Of a DNA stretch of 64,000 nt, positions 11,301 to 23,701 are shown one piece after another. Made by a program: the position numbers and the translations under genes. The notes under the pieces are model-generated. The model saw only the letters and a program-made list of their open reading frames with translations. It ran no database searches and had not been told where the DNA came from. Position 1 is the first letter of the stretch. The number at the start of each line of letters is the position of its first letter. The stretch lies in assembly GCF_000004075.3 (NCBI RefSeq), contig NC_026656.2, positions 3,472,001 through 3,536,000 of the forward strand. The letters are read 5' to 3'. The DNA is from Cucumis sativus (Eukaryota > Streptophyta > Magnoliopsida > Cucurbitales > Cucurbitaceae).

Positions 11301-14300
11301 ATAAATGGATAAGGCAATTGAAAATATCGGAATGATGACGGATTTGTATCCAAGAGCTAATCCAAATATTACATTTGTTGCGGCACCAGTTCTGCAAGAA
11401 TCAGCTACATCCTGCACTGGACTGCACAAATGATTTCATTTTAAGTATCAAATTGCTCAGGCTATAAACACAGCTCATATCAGATTGCATATCAATGCTT
11501 CTCAGTAAGCTTGCAAGACTTCCAGTTTAAAGAATACATTGCTAATCTACTGCCACAGTGAGTTCAAACAGTCAGGTTGAAAATATTTATTGTTTTAAAT
11601 ATGTTTATTTATAACACTCCCTCCTACTCATTGGCTCGAAAACTATTCTGAGATTAAACAAAAAAGTCAATATCAACTAGAGAAAAAATGACCAACAGAA
11701 ATAATGATATTTAAATATTGCTAAACTACTACTGTACCAACAAGTTTAAGTTGTTAGGATAGGAAGTATTTGTTCTTTTAAATATATCTTAGACACTCTC
11801 TCTTATTTGTTAGCTCGAAAATTATCTTGAGTTCTACAAATGACAGTCAATGTGAACTATAGAAGAAATAAAATTACAGAAGTTCCAAAATCATGTCAGA
11901 CGACTAAATCCAAAAGCATCAGTTGATAGGTACCGAGTATGCTTTTTATTTATTTATTTTCTGTATGTATCAAGGAATACGTTTAATATTATATCAATGC
12001 TCTAACACTCTGCCTCACTTGTGGGCTTGAAATATGTAAAAGACCCAATAAGTGAATATCAATTTTAATTGGGGACGAAACTCAAATAAAATTGTAAATG
12101 GTTTGAACACATAACCTCTTGGACCTCGAGCTTTGATACCATGTTAAATCAGTAATTGATCCAAAAGGTTAAACCGATGGGTAAAGGTAAAATTAATATC
12201 ATATCAACACTCTAACAGTATGATGTTTTACCTGTAAGCATTGCTAGTGTAATACTCAGTTGTGTATCCAATAACAAGTCCTGCCCATAATCCTGTCACA
12301 ACACAGAAGAAAATGTGCCTGCATTTTGGATGTAATTTTAGTCAGCATAAAAGACTTATGCTTATGAGGGAAGGAAAAAATCTTGTAAGTTATGAAGTTG
12401 TACCAGTTCTTTACGACCTTGTCGCTACCGAAATCATAAAGAGTGAATTTTGAAGGTAAAGCAACAAAGCTGACTAGAGCTACTCCTACTGTCATTAAAA
12501 CAGTGGAGATAAGAAGTTGCCGCTTTAATGACGGTTCGATTTGGCTCACTTTCTTAATCTCAATGAAGTCAGTTGCAAAAAGTGTAGTTATTAAGCAAAT
12601 CACAATTCCCATTGAGCTTATAAGTAGAGGGTAGGACATGGCTACATAGTTATGTGTAGAGCCAAAGGACGATATTGATGCCACGAAAAGTGCGGCACAG
12701 GTTGATTCTGCATAAGATCCAAATAAGTCAGATCCCATTCCTGCAATATCTCCTACATTGTCACCCACATTGTCAGCTATGACCTGAGAAATAAACAACA
12801 CAAGATCAGTTTGAACAGCTTAAGATTCCCACACAGAAATCCATTGGAAAACAGGAAGAATATATAGAAATTACAGCAGGATTTCTTGGATCGTCCTCCG
12901 GAATATTCTTTTCAATTTTCCCTACAAGATCAGCTCCAACATCCGCCGCTTTTGTGTATATACCACCCCCAACTCTTCCAAACAACGCCATTGAAGAACC
13001 TCCAAGACCGTAACCCGTGATGGATTCATACAATCCTTCCCAATCGTCGCCATAATACAGTTTAAACAAATTGATGGAGGCATACAACACAAGGAGACCA
13101 TTGGCAGCTAGAAGGAATCCCATCACAGCACCAGAGCGAAAAGCAATAACAAATGCTCTTCCAATGCCTCTCCGTGCTTCTAGACTTGTTCGTGCATTTG
13201 CATAAGTTGCAATCTTCATTCCAAGAAAACCAGATAGTACTGAGGTGAGAGCACCTAGCAAGAAGGCAATTGTGCTAAAAATGGCATTGGCCAGAGCTGG
13301 TTTACACATTTGTCCTTTGTTGTACGTGCAAGGTTCACTTTTGGTGCTGAAGCTCTTAACAGAACCAAGGAATAGGAAAATGATGGCTCCAAATGCTCCC
13401 ATGAAGACAACAAGGTATTTATACTGTGTGAATAAAAATGATGTTGCTCCTGAAAAGCAAAAGGCAAAAAATTCAAATCAATATACAACTATAGCTTTTA
13501 CAATATTTGGGAAATGTCAAAATTTTAATTCATCTTATACACTACAACAACAATCTTCAGTCCCATATTTTTTGGAACATACCATACATTGCAGCAAAGC
13601 AAAAATACAAACTTTGGAATTAACTGAAAAACATATTATGACATCAGGATTCAAATCCAATGGATCTTTACAATGTCACATAAGTTGTTAAGAAATCGAG
13701 AACATAAAGCAATAAAGAAGCGATAAATTCACATGATTTACTAACAAGGTAGAGCAGTTTATCATTATAGAGAATAATACATATTACAAAGTTAGTTGTG
13801 ACTTTAGGGTTAGAGAGTTTATATATCACACTTCTCTACACTCTATTGTAAAAAATGTAAATAATATAAATATGACAAATACAAATACAACTTTGACAAG
13901 TTCACGCTAAAGATCAAATTTGTCATGATTTGAGTTAGAGAGTTTATATAGCGCATTTCTCTAAACTTCTGTACTTAGTCGTTTGGGATTACATATCAGA
14001 TTCAAGGCATCTGACAAGTGTTAGAAGTGAAACACCGCTCCTTTTGGCTAGGAAGGAAGAGATTTGTGAAATACAAAAGGGCAATTACCATTACTGGTAT
14101 GAGGCCTTTTCGGTGAAAGTAAAGGAAAAGCCATGAAGGCTTGCCCAAATTAGACATCATACCAGCATGGAGATATGTGGAGGATCGATTGTGGTTATCA
14201 ACTGGAGAAAAACGAATGTCGTTCCATAAAGCAAAATTTTTTCTGTGGGGTAGTTTTGCATTAATTCATGTTCACCTTTTCTGTTCTTGCATCTTTAAAT

Positions 14301-14706
14301 GTTTGTTTGAAAGACAAAGGATGTCCTGTCATAGGACCAACTTTAATGATTTCATGGCAGTTGATATCCAACCTCTCAAAATGAAATAAGCATACACCTT
14401 TTAGAAAGTGGATAGAACAGATCCTAATTGAAAAGAAAAGCAAGAAATTTTCAAGACGAAAAAGGAGGCTTGCTCACCAACAGAAATTGCCTTCTGGATT
14501 TCGGCACACTTTGCGACAACCTCGACGTCATCAATACCTTCCTCTTGTCCTCCTTCAATCAAGTTGTTTTCTTGGCTTTCATCATCAGGGTAGCTATAAA
14601 CCTTAACTCTTGAAACCAAAAGCCATTGAAGAAGAGCAAATCCAATACCAAGAAGAGCAGCTGCAGGTATCAGCAACTGTGTTAGACCCTCACTCAAACC
14701 TCCCAT
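8382..14706 (-). CDS. AVP1: vacuolar H+-translocating inorganic pyrophosphatase, type I (K+-dependent)
   Basis: A polytopic tonoplast pump that couples PPi hydrolysis to H+ transport into the vacuole. Coding exons (minus strand): 14706-14478, 13449-12875, 12783-12404, 12318-12232, 11421-11091, 10769-10359, 9786-9727 and 8588-8382. They total 2280 nt, or 759 residues, against about 760-770 in the family. The first in-frame ATG is 14706; a TTG lies two codons upstream. Hallmarks are the substrate loop DVGADLVGK (246-254), the Asp cluster DNVGDNVGD (272-280), GNTTAA with Ala530 at the K+-dependence position, and [14 protein letters not shown] near 715-727. Many hydrophobic segments are visible. 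The N-terminal segment (about 35-65, acidic) is the most variable part, as is usual. The symbol is the Arabidopsis name of the family; orthology versus a paralogue cannot be settled here. Confidence 0.97.
11589..12217 (-). mobile_element. tandem array of TRIM-like (miniature LTR) units in H+-PPase intron 4
   Basis: Read on the minus strand, a 76-bp LTR (12217-12142) starts TGTTAGAG and ends AACA. It is followed at once by TGGTATCAAAGC (12141-12130), an 11/12 match to the common initiator-tRNA-Met primer-binding site TGGTATCAGAGC. An internal stretch ends in CAAGTGAGGCAGAG, and a second LTR start, TGTTAGAGCATTGATATAATATTAAA, lies at 12007. Diverged copies of the same junction (GAGCYNA...GAGNGAGTGT) recur near 11795 and 11616, giving a period of about 180-210 bp. 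There are no coding frames. The element is antisense to its own gene orientation only in the sense that its LTR-PBS order runs along the minus strand, as the host gene does. The boundaries of the older units are approximate. Confidence 0.65.
13807..13972. repeat. diverged 40-bp direct repeat in H+-PPase intron 1
   Basis: GTTAGAGAGTTTATATATCACACTTCTCTAC at about 13809 recurs as GTTAGAGAGTTTATATAGCGCATTTCTCTAA at about 13932. A further relative (AGAGTTTATTATATAGTGCACTTCTTTAA) lies in intron 5 near 10968. The repeat is short and non-coding; its origin is unknown. Confidence 0.7.
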
Positions 14707-17172
14707 TTTCAAAGATCAAAATGGTTTTTGAGGTTCCTTGGCCTATATATGATCAAGAGCCAATCTCCAAGATTTGATGAGCATAAAAGTATAATTTTCA
14801 AAATAGTTTGCCTTAGTAGATAAGCTAAATTAGCTGGTTTGACCAGAATACTGTGGTTGACCTTTTAGGATTCATCAAAAGTTTTTGTGTACAATAAGCA
14901 GATCAAGAAATGGAAATTTATGGTTGAATATATCTCAATGAAACAGTCGAAGTGCATAAAGTGAGAATTAATTCACTATTTAATATTGATCAGAATAGAA
15001 CGTGGTAAAGTAAAAGATAGCTTTTTATTGGCTTTTGTGGAAAAGCCTCCATTCTGAAGTCATATTAAATAAAAGTCTTTATTTTCCATGGAAAATGTTA
15101 TGGGTTGACTAAATTTATAACTATGGAAAAAGCAATTTGGCTAGGTTACTTGTTGCACTAACCTAATTCTGTTGACTCACATCACAAAGTTGGAATTCTT
15201 TAAGTTTGAGAAGGAGAGAAACTGAGGGTTACTTGGTTCCTTCATTGCAAAGTTCTCTTTTGGTGGGTTTCATAGAAATGGATCTAAATCTTGAAAATTA
15301 TGAAGTTAGAGATGGCTTGAAACTGGATGAAGTCTGGATGAAAATAAAGAATTGTGGTTTCACATCACAAGTATGTGTTGTTGCCTAATTTAGACAAGAC
15401 AACAGTGAAAAAATATATATCAGAAGACAGAAAAAGAGGGGGGAAAGGGAAAATGAATCGTCAAACTTTTGTAACTTTCAAAACCAAATCATGTTGAATT
15501 TAAGAAAAAAATAACCATGAAAAGGAAAGGCTGAAGGTTCAATGACTTCCGTTCCTTAACGTGTAAGGTTCATTTGGCCTCAGGTCAAACATATATTAAA
15601 TATATATAACTCTCTGCCTCTTAATTTAGATTTAAGGTGGTTGAAGTGAAACAAATAATTGTCTACTTCGTGCTTAAATGTTCTAATCTTGTACTTAAAT
15701 ATGCAGTGAAAAATACTTTTAGATAATCGATATTCGATACGTATTAGTACCAATGCTCTTAGATACATATCTAATATATGATTTATCGTATCTATTTCTT
15801 TTAAATATCGAATACCAAATGTCCCTTCTAAGCAGCCTATTTAAAAGTTAATTGCCTCAAACAAAAACTAAAATAAAAGAAAAAATCTAGAATCACGTGA
15901 TCTTCATCTTCAAGTCAGAGTCCTCACAAAGTCATGCAACAAACAAACTACTTAATTATTTGTTTGTCCTAAACAATTCAACGAAGAAATTTTTTGTACT
16001 TCCTCTAATTTTAGTCTTCTTTGATGGACCTGACTCTGATGTGCTTACACTTTTTTATATTGTATTTCAAAATATCTAATGTTGCCTTCTTTCAATGTAT
16101 GTATTGTATTTGTATTTCGTGTTGTTACTTTCACATTTTATGTTAAATTTACATATATATTGCCATAGTTATATATATATTACATGTATTTGTATCCTAT
16201 AGAAAATGACAACATGGTTGTGTGCTTCACACGCCACACGCCTCTACCTTGATATAAAAGTTACAAATTAGTTTCTAAATTTAATTCATATGCACACAAG
16301 TAGGTAAAAATCTAATTCATATAATTTAAATTTTATACTTTGTGATAGTAATTAATATCTTATCTATTAAATCATTAACGAATTCTATTAGATTATAAAC
16401 ACAGTTGATACTTACGCAGATCTATAACGTTTTTACGGTAGGAATTAAATTATAAGGCAGACCTTTGTTTTTCCTTCATCTCTATTCTTTCAACCTTTTG
16501 TCTCATGTGATAAAGAACCAACAGTCAAGTTCATTCTTCAACTATTTGAAACATCTGTCAATAAAAATGTATATAAACCACAACATGTTTCTCATTCTTC
16601 TATTTATAGTTCATAGCCGCATAAACATCATACCAAGTTATTCATCATATTTTGATAACAAAGTAGCATAAATGGATGGAAGGGGAGTCAGATAACAATT
16701 GAGCCCCAACATAAATCAACAACATGCCAACCATATAATTTGGCTGTTTCAGCACCGTACATCAATTTTATCGATAAAACCACAGCAGAAGAACCATTTC
16801 CAAAGGGCTTTGCACAAATTTATCAGCCTTCGACACACATGATTCTCCTGTCATTTCCAGAATCCATTTCGAGCTCAAATTTTCAAGAAGAACTCGGATG
16901 GTTGATTGGTTTGCGAATCTGCGGACTTTTTGTAGACACTGTCGTGCAAACAAGAGCTCATTCAATAGATGAAAAATTGCAGACAGCAACTTGACAGTAC
17001 AAAAACTGTCTGCAGTCGCACTTTATGAATTTGAATGATCTGCAGTTGCACTTTACAAATTGGATTGAAGATCGTTCCATTTTGCTTCAGCGACACTCTT
17101 CGACACCGAAACTCTTTGTATAGTAAGGGATATATTTGGTTCGCACTTAACTGTATTGCGCCAATGATTTTC
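14707..17172. other. H+-PPase promoter region and intergenic DNA
   Basis: Upstream of the H+-PPase ATG there is a TATATAGG-like box on the minus strand at 14743-14750, only about 40 bp from the ATG. Four TTGAC cores (14839, 14857, 15105 and 15172) lie within 350 bp. From 15200 to 17172 I see no gene. The open frame at 16740-16994 begins with TTG and matches nothing I recognise; it may lie in the 3' UTR of the pseudouridine synthase. Confidence 0.5.
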
Positions 17173-19198
17173 TTAAGGCATAGTTTTGAAGGACTGTGGA
17201 GAATTCACTTCATGTTGTTGGGGCTGCAACGCTTGACTGGCCCATGATGGTAAAGGAGCTTGAAGTTTGAGAGGAATACCTGTAACAGGGTGCACAAAAT
17301 ACAAGCTTTCAGCATGAAGCTCATGGCTATCGTAAATTTTTTCATTCCACTCTGTAACACCCTCATATTTCACATCCCCTCTTATAGGAATTCCGAGATA
17401 TTGGCAGTGCAGACGGATTTGATGAGTTCTTCCACTGCGAGGTCGTGCTCTTATCAAGATCTCGTCCTTGTGACTATCAATGTCCACCAAAGATTTTGTA
17501 TGGACTACAATAGTTTCTTCTTCACCTCTCCTGAATTTTTGTAATTCCTCCATAGTGTTTTTTCCATTTACAGACAATACTTCAAAATATGTTTCCATAT
17601 CTCTGACTACGGAACCCCCAGGTAAGGAACGACCCACATCAGCTGCAGCATAGACACGCCAGACCCCAAACTTTGACCTTCCATGACCAGATTTGACGTT
17701 GATTTTTTTCCATTTTGGAGATGTGCCAACACAGAAGGCTATATATGATTTTGAAACCGTGTGGTCAGTAAATGCCTTCACTAATTTAGAAGCAACTTTA
17801 TGTGACTTCGTTATAACCATAACCCCACTTGTATCGCGATCAAGGCGGTTAGCAAGATGAAGCTCTGGCAAACTGGTTTTGATCCCTGCATACAAAGAAT
17901 TCAAGCTAAGAACACTCCCGAGAAATTAACGATAGAATTAGCAAAAGATGTAATTACATGGCATTATTTTAGACAAACGTTAAAACTTCAGAAACATTCA
18001 AGCACCCCTCTCCTCAACAACCAGGATACATCTAAACCATTTATATCAACTATCTAACAATCAGCAACATTGCAAGGCAATGTAGATTGTAGGGAAAGAA
18101 TCAGAAATCAGTTATTCGGCCTTGCTTCTTGAGTAAATGTATTATTTTCTTTTAGAAACACCGATTTTTATTGAAAAAAATGTGAGAAAATACACCGGCA
18201 TACAAAAAAGCACAGCCCACAGAAAAGGCACCTCTCCATATGTGAATGGACTCCAACTATGCAAAAATAACACCTACATGATAATTACAAAAAGATAGTT
18301 ACAAACGAGGAAATAGAACTTGAGAAATTGAATTTTTAAGCAGCTTAAAGCAATAGAAATCACTTGTTCTAAAAAAATTTGATGAAAGATCAAATCCTAC
18401 CCAAAAACTTGGCAATATGAATCAATTATTACTCCAAACTTCAAATTTTCATCAAATTGGACCCTACACATAGATAAGCATTACGATTTTAAACTTCTGT
18501 TAAACTTCCATCACATTCGCTCATAACTTTCAGCTAACTTCAACAGAAACCAAGTTACATTATCAATATACAAAAGTTTGATCTAGAAAACCAATGCAAA
18601 TGATCTATTTGGAACAAACTCTTCGAAAACTGTCAATTTTAACGAAAACTCAGTCCTAACATCTTTCGTAATCCATGGAAAGCCCATGATTACACATAGC
18701 CATTTTACAAATCTTCAAACGAAAGCAAGTTAAAAGTTGCAAATCCAAAATGTAAGGAAAAGTTGCATTCGTCTGGAAAAAAAAACGCTTTCACAGTAAG
18801 ATTCACAAACCAGCGTTAGCCGAATCACCGAGAAGACGAGGAACAGCAGCCAAAACATTTTCACAGTAGATTCCTTGAGGTTTATTGACGGCAATGAGCC
18901 ACTCGTCTTCGTAAATAACATCGTTAGCCGATAAAGCATAGAGGCTGGATTTAGAGGAGGCGACCATGGCTCTGGCGAGCTCTAAGTTCTTGGATATGGC
19001 GGGGAGTGGAGGCGATAAGGGCACCGGATAATTCTCTGCGGTTGATGGGCAGTTTCCGGTCACCGGTTCCGATGAGTCAGTCATGCTATTGCTGACGGAT
19101 TTGAATCTATGGAAACAGAAGGATTTTGTGAATGGGAATTCGGTGAAGGTTTTGGGGGAAATTGAGAAATTGGGATGAAGTGAGATGAAGAGGGCCAT
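17173..19198 (-). CDS. RluA-family RNA pseudouridine synthase, probably organelle-targeted
   Basis: Converts uridine to pseudouridine in RNA (rRNA or tRNA target unknown). Two coding exons, 19198-18811 and 17885-17173, total 1101 nt, or 366 residues, joined by a 925-bp intron with phase 1 splicing. The catalytic motif is NRLDRDTSG with Asp145; most relatives have His before RLD, here Asn. The C-terminal RluA signatures RPRSGRTHQIRLHCQYLG and IRGDVKY are intact. An S4 RNA-binding domain is not evident. The first 45 residues are rich in Ser, Phe, Thr and Lys with few acids, which fits an organellar transit peptide (inference). It resembles the plant proteins annotated as RNA pseudouridine synthase 1, from memory only. 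The ATG at 19198 is the first in frame. Confidence 0.88.
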
Positions 19199-21776
19199 TT
19201 TTGTAATAGAAATTAGAAAGAGTTTGGTCCTAAGGACTAAAAGAGCAAAGAGTTTTGGAAAGAATTGCGTAAATGACTCATTTTAAAGTACAAAATGGCA
19301 AATATGACATTAGATTTTGAAAATATGTCAAATGTCTCTTTGGATAAGTCATAATCACACAAAGTTACAATGTTACCCTTTTGTCATCTATCCCGGAGTG
19401 GTTGGAGTAAGAAGTAAATTATTGTAATTTTAGGCTATTATAGTTGAGTTATAATATTTTAGTTTGAGTAATAATAGTATGTACTTGTGGGGTAAATTAT
19501 TTTAATTTGAAAAAAAAAATAGTAAACGATGTAGCAAATAATAAAAAAAAATGATGGATGTCAAATAGTAAGACCGTGAAAAATAGTAAATATTATAGAA
19601 AATTGGAGGTCTGAAATAGTGTTTAGGATAGGTAATTGAAATTTTTTTAACAGGATTCATTGTAGCTGGAAGTGGTTACTAATAGTTTTGCATAACCCTC
19701 ACCTCAAACGGTTCCTTATAGTTTTCTTATTCTTTTCCTGCTACTTATTCTTCAGTCTTGTCCTCTTCTTCAACACGATGAGTCAATGCTAACTCCACCA
19801 CCAACAAGTAGCATCGTCGTGACCTCATGAGAGCAAATGAGTGTTTTGGTTTTGCATCGAGACTGTGAAAATGGGTGTTGGGAGCAGTAGTGATGTCGTG
19901 TTTGAGCAAAAGTGACACCGATTTGAATGAGAGTGGGCGAGAGCAACATTGAAATTGAGTAAGAGAGTAGTGATTTGTGAATGAGGAAAAGAAGAATGAG
20001 TGAAAAGAGTGGAAACGATACAACTTTTCTACATATACATAAGTATGTGTTGATAATTTCACTCGAATTTGACATAAGTAAAGGATTGATCCTTCATCAC
20101 CTTTTTTTCTTCAAAAAACGGGCTATTTGACATTTTCTTTCTAATTATTGAATCAATTATCCAACGGATTCAAAGTTTTGAAAGGAAAATTTCTCTTATG
20201 ATCTGTTTGAGTGTTGGATTGTGGTATTCTTTTTGCTTCTTTTTTACATTTTAAAACAGTCTTCTTTTCTATTAAATTTTGAGTTTAATTTCTATGTACT
20301 TTTTTTATAGTATACTTTCTAATAGTTAAATCTTAAATTTCGTAACGATAATTTTATCAAATGGTCAACTTTAAACACTATGTGAATAAATTTAGTTTCA
20401 TATTTTATAAAAGAAATGTTAATAAAGATTAAATTTTTATTTAGAAATCTTTGACAATAGACTAATGAAGTAGGGTAGTTTTAAAATTTATTGACTAAAA
20501 TGAAAAGAAATTTAAAGTAAATAAACTAAAATAATATTTTGATCCATAAAAGATAAATAATATTTTAGCCTCTAATCAACATTTTCACATTAGATTTTGG
20601 AAATATATTAATATTACATGATTTAACAATTACTCCTTGATCAAAATTTTAGAGTAGGGTAGAAACTTCCTTTTATCTTAAAAAAAAATGAATAAATAAA
20701 CAATATTTGAATTATATTTTCACGTGTCTAATTTAAAAAATAAGTTATTTTAAAAAAAAATAAAAATGACAAGAAGTGACTGAAAACAACTTTTTAGTGT
20801 ATTTCAAACAATTTTTATATCTTGAAAAACATTTTTTCTTAAGTTAATCCAAATGGACTATTTATTCTCTCGTTTTGGTAGGTTATGGGAGGGTGACTCT
20901 CAATCGGTCTATTTGTTGTGGTTAAAAGGTTGGGTGCTCTCTCACCCTTTTTATCAAGCTTATTAATGCTTTGAATCATTTGCATGTAAAACTCTCTGCA
21001 CTTTTGAAGCCTGTTGAGTATATATCGTATTCGACTTCCTCCTTCTAGTGTAGGCTTTTGTGCGAATAAGTGTAAACTTTTGTGTGGTGTCTAGGTGCTG
21101 CGAGTGGGTTGACATAACGGTTGGCGTCACGGTTTGATTCATGGTAATTAGGGTTTTGAAATGAATTCATTTCAATTTTTTTAATTAAAAAAACAAAACA
21201 TTATGTAATACGATAATTTAACTCAAAAATTGACCAAAGTAACAAACTTTATGATTTTCGTTTTCGTTTTCGTTTTAAATGGTAAATTATCAAAAGCTTA
21301 GTATTTTACCGATTTTCCATTTAACGAATAAATAATTAAAGGAATTCTTCACCCTTACGCGCGGAGTCTGTGTTTATACATATCTTTGAGAACCCGAGAT
21401 AGAAGAGAAGAGAAGAAGAAGCTCTGATCGGAATAAACCAACGAGCAGGTGCGAAAGATCTGTTTCATTCTGAAATCACATTGAAAATTTTGAAATAACC
21501 CATTTACGAGATTTTCATCTCTTCTATTCGCTTTTCCGTGTTTGTTTTCAATCGAATATTTTGATTCCCCAGCGAACTTTTTCCTTTTTTGAAACATTTG
21601 AAATCATGGGGTTTGATGATTATGTCTGTTCCTTTCTGGGTATGGAACATTTTTTCGAAAAGATTACAGTTTTGAGGAATTTGGGCTGTTTTTTTTAACT
21701 TCTTTTTATGAATTTTTCTGTTATGTTTGTGGTTTTAAGACTGAAAATTGGAAGAAGAATTTGAAGACAAAGATTC
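19199..21776. other. divergent promoter region, no gene
   Basis: About 2.6 kb between the start of the pseudouridine synthase (minus) and the start of the Shg1/BOD1-like gene (plus). Open frames at 19745-20075 on the minus strand are low-complexity and start from non-conserved positions. A TTTTCG tetramer-type repeat lies near 21256-21280, and a GA-rich leader at 21398-21424 is probably the 5' UTR of the plus-strand gene. Confidence 0.6.
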
Positions 21777-23701
21777 ATGAGTTCTTCTTCAGTAATAACT
21801 CCAGAAGACGTGCTGGAGTCGTTGATGAATGATGGTACTATTGATTCTCTCAGGTTGAAGATCATTAACCAGCTCAAAGCCAATGTCAGTATCGCTCCTT
21901 ATCCACAATCCTATCTTGTTTTCTTTGAGTTTTAAATTGGTTCTTTTGATCTAACTATGTAGTGCCCTGTTTAAAATGACCTCCTAAGTGTTTGGTTTTA
22001 AGCTTTTGGAAAGTCATTCCAAACATATCCATAATATCTAGCTCGTAATGAAGAAAGATACACAAGGATGTTTCACTCGTGGTTCGTTTTAATTCAACAA
22101 AAATTTACGGTATAAATTTGAACTTCTAATCAAAGGAGATATTTCTTACCGAATTGAGGTGAAGTTGGTTATTTGACTTGCGGGTTTAATAAGTCTAAGG
22201 TTGAAAAGTTTGGTTGAAATAAGTTATAGAAAAAAATTGGTTATGATGTAGAAGGCCAAGATAAATCTTATAATGTGAGTTTATGTAGCTGGTCGGATTA
22301 ACAAACTTGTAGTCTAAGCAAATTCACATGCTTAACATAGTATGGTCTTTGAGTCTGTCTTTTCTGGCTTGGTGTGGGAAATATCTCTTAATGTGTATTT
22401 CTCTTGTTGCAGGAGGAGCTTAAGAATACCACCATTAAAATGGTAGAACAAAGCAAAGTCCTCAACACTCCTGGGGCAGAGAAACAGACCAAAAGGGAGC
22501 TATTTGATGCTCTTCGACAGGAACTCGAGTTAGTATTATTTCTACTTCACTGTCTAATTTCTCTTATCTCCCCATTATTCCCTCTTCTTTGTTCACTATT
22601 ATTTGAACTGAATGCAACACGAGGAGACACTATAAATTTCATTACCCCATATCTTTTAAATTTGTTGCAAGGATTGCACACTTAGAACTGAAACAAATGC
22701 CTTTTTTTTTTTTTTTTTTGTTTTCTGTGTTGGTTTTCTCACATTTTCTTTACTATGGTTTCACCTCACTTGAAGATATATTTAAATTCTTCACCAAATT
22801 TCAAATTCCAAAAACGGTCTTCTGTAATATATATATATATGAATTATTTGAATTAAACAAAGAAACTTGTAAGTGAAAGCAGTATTTATAAGCTTAATTT
22901 TCAAAGCCCAAATTATTATCAAAATGGTCAGACCCTGACCTTTTTGTTTTTCCTGAGGTCTGGTTGGAGCATACTCAGGTTCCTATGGATTATGTATATT
23001 TGAATGAGCACGAGTTGTTTGTCTCCATCAGGAACTAAAACTTCATTAACAATAAATTTTGTTAAGTTATTCTTACAAAATAGTTGAAGATCGGCATCTT
23101 GAAGCCTAACAAAAAAAATAAAAATAAAAAAGGATTATGCATTCTCTTATGTGTTCATAGTTTTATAATGTTGTACCCCATCTGGAACTGACGGTGATTG
23201 TTTGAGAGAATTCCGCTCTCTCACTCTCGTGTCTTTTCCTTTATCTTGTTCTACTGAAGTGTGCGTCTGTTTGAACGCTTTGCTGAAGATGCAAGTGAAC
23301 AAATGACTTTATACATGTTAAGTTCCTGACAATTAAATTACTCTTGGACGTCATGCAGAGCACCAGTACTTGAGAAAGCCTCTAAATCTGTTTGGGAATT
23401 AATTTTGGACAACAATGGATTAGGCAAAGAAATAAACGACACGGTGGAAAAAGTATTTTGTCGATTGAGTGGCAAGGAACCTCCATTGTTTCTTCCTCAA
23501 AATGGGGATATGCCACCAGTAAAAGAAACTGAGCACGAGAAAGGCAAGGGAAAAGAACCTGAAGATAATTATCACAAGGAGAAATCACAACCTCTTAGGA
23601 AAAGGAGTTTCAATGACATGAATGGCAAAGAGGAAAGCACTATTGCAGATGGAGCTGGAGAAAGTCTAGCCGTACCTGAAGAACATAGTAGGTCACCTTA
23701 G
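21777..23701 (+). CDS. small nuclear protein, Shg1/BOD1-like (COMPASS subunit type)
   Basis: Three coding exons, 21777-21884, 22413-22528 and 23359-23701, total 567 nt, or 188 residues, with GT-AG introns. The N-terminal half is helical and reads like the Shg1/BOD1 domain: VLESLMNDGTIDSLR, a Lys-rich helix, then PVLEKASKSVWELI. Shg1 is a subunit of the yeast Set1/COMPASS H3K4 methyltransferase, and BOD1 is its animal relative. The C-terminal third is charged, disordered and Lys/Glu-rich, with a possible nuclear signal (PLRKRS). The assignment rests on the pattern FDxLR plus the following helix, so it is moderate; the gene model itself is solid because three exons join in frame. Another reading is a plant-specific uncharacterised protein. 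Confidence 0.72.

Noticed and set aside
16740-16994. 84-codon frame downstream of the pseudouridine synthase
   Set aside because: Begins with TTG, no recognisable domain and no splice partners; the overlapping minus frame is equally uninformative.
19745-20075. two ~100-codon minus-strand frames
   Set aside because: Ser/Leu-rich low-complexity translation of a promoter region, with no homologue I recognise.
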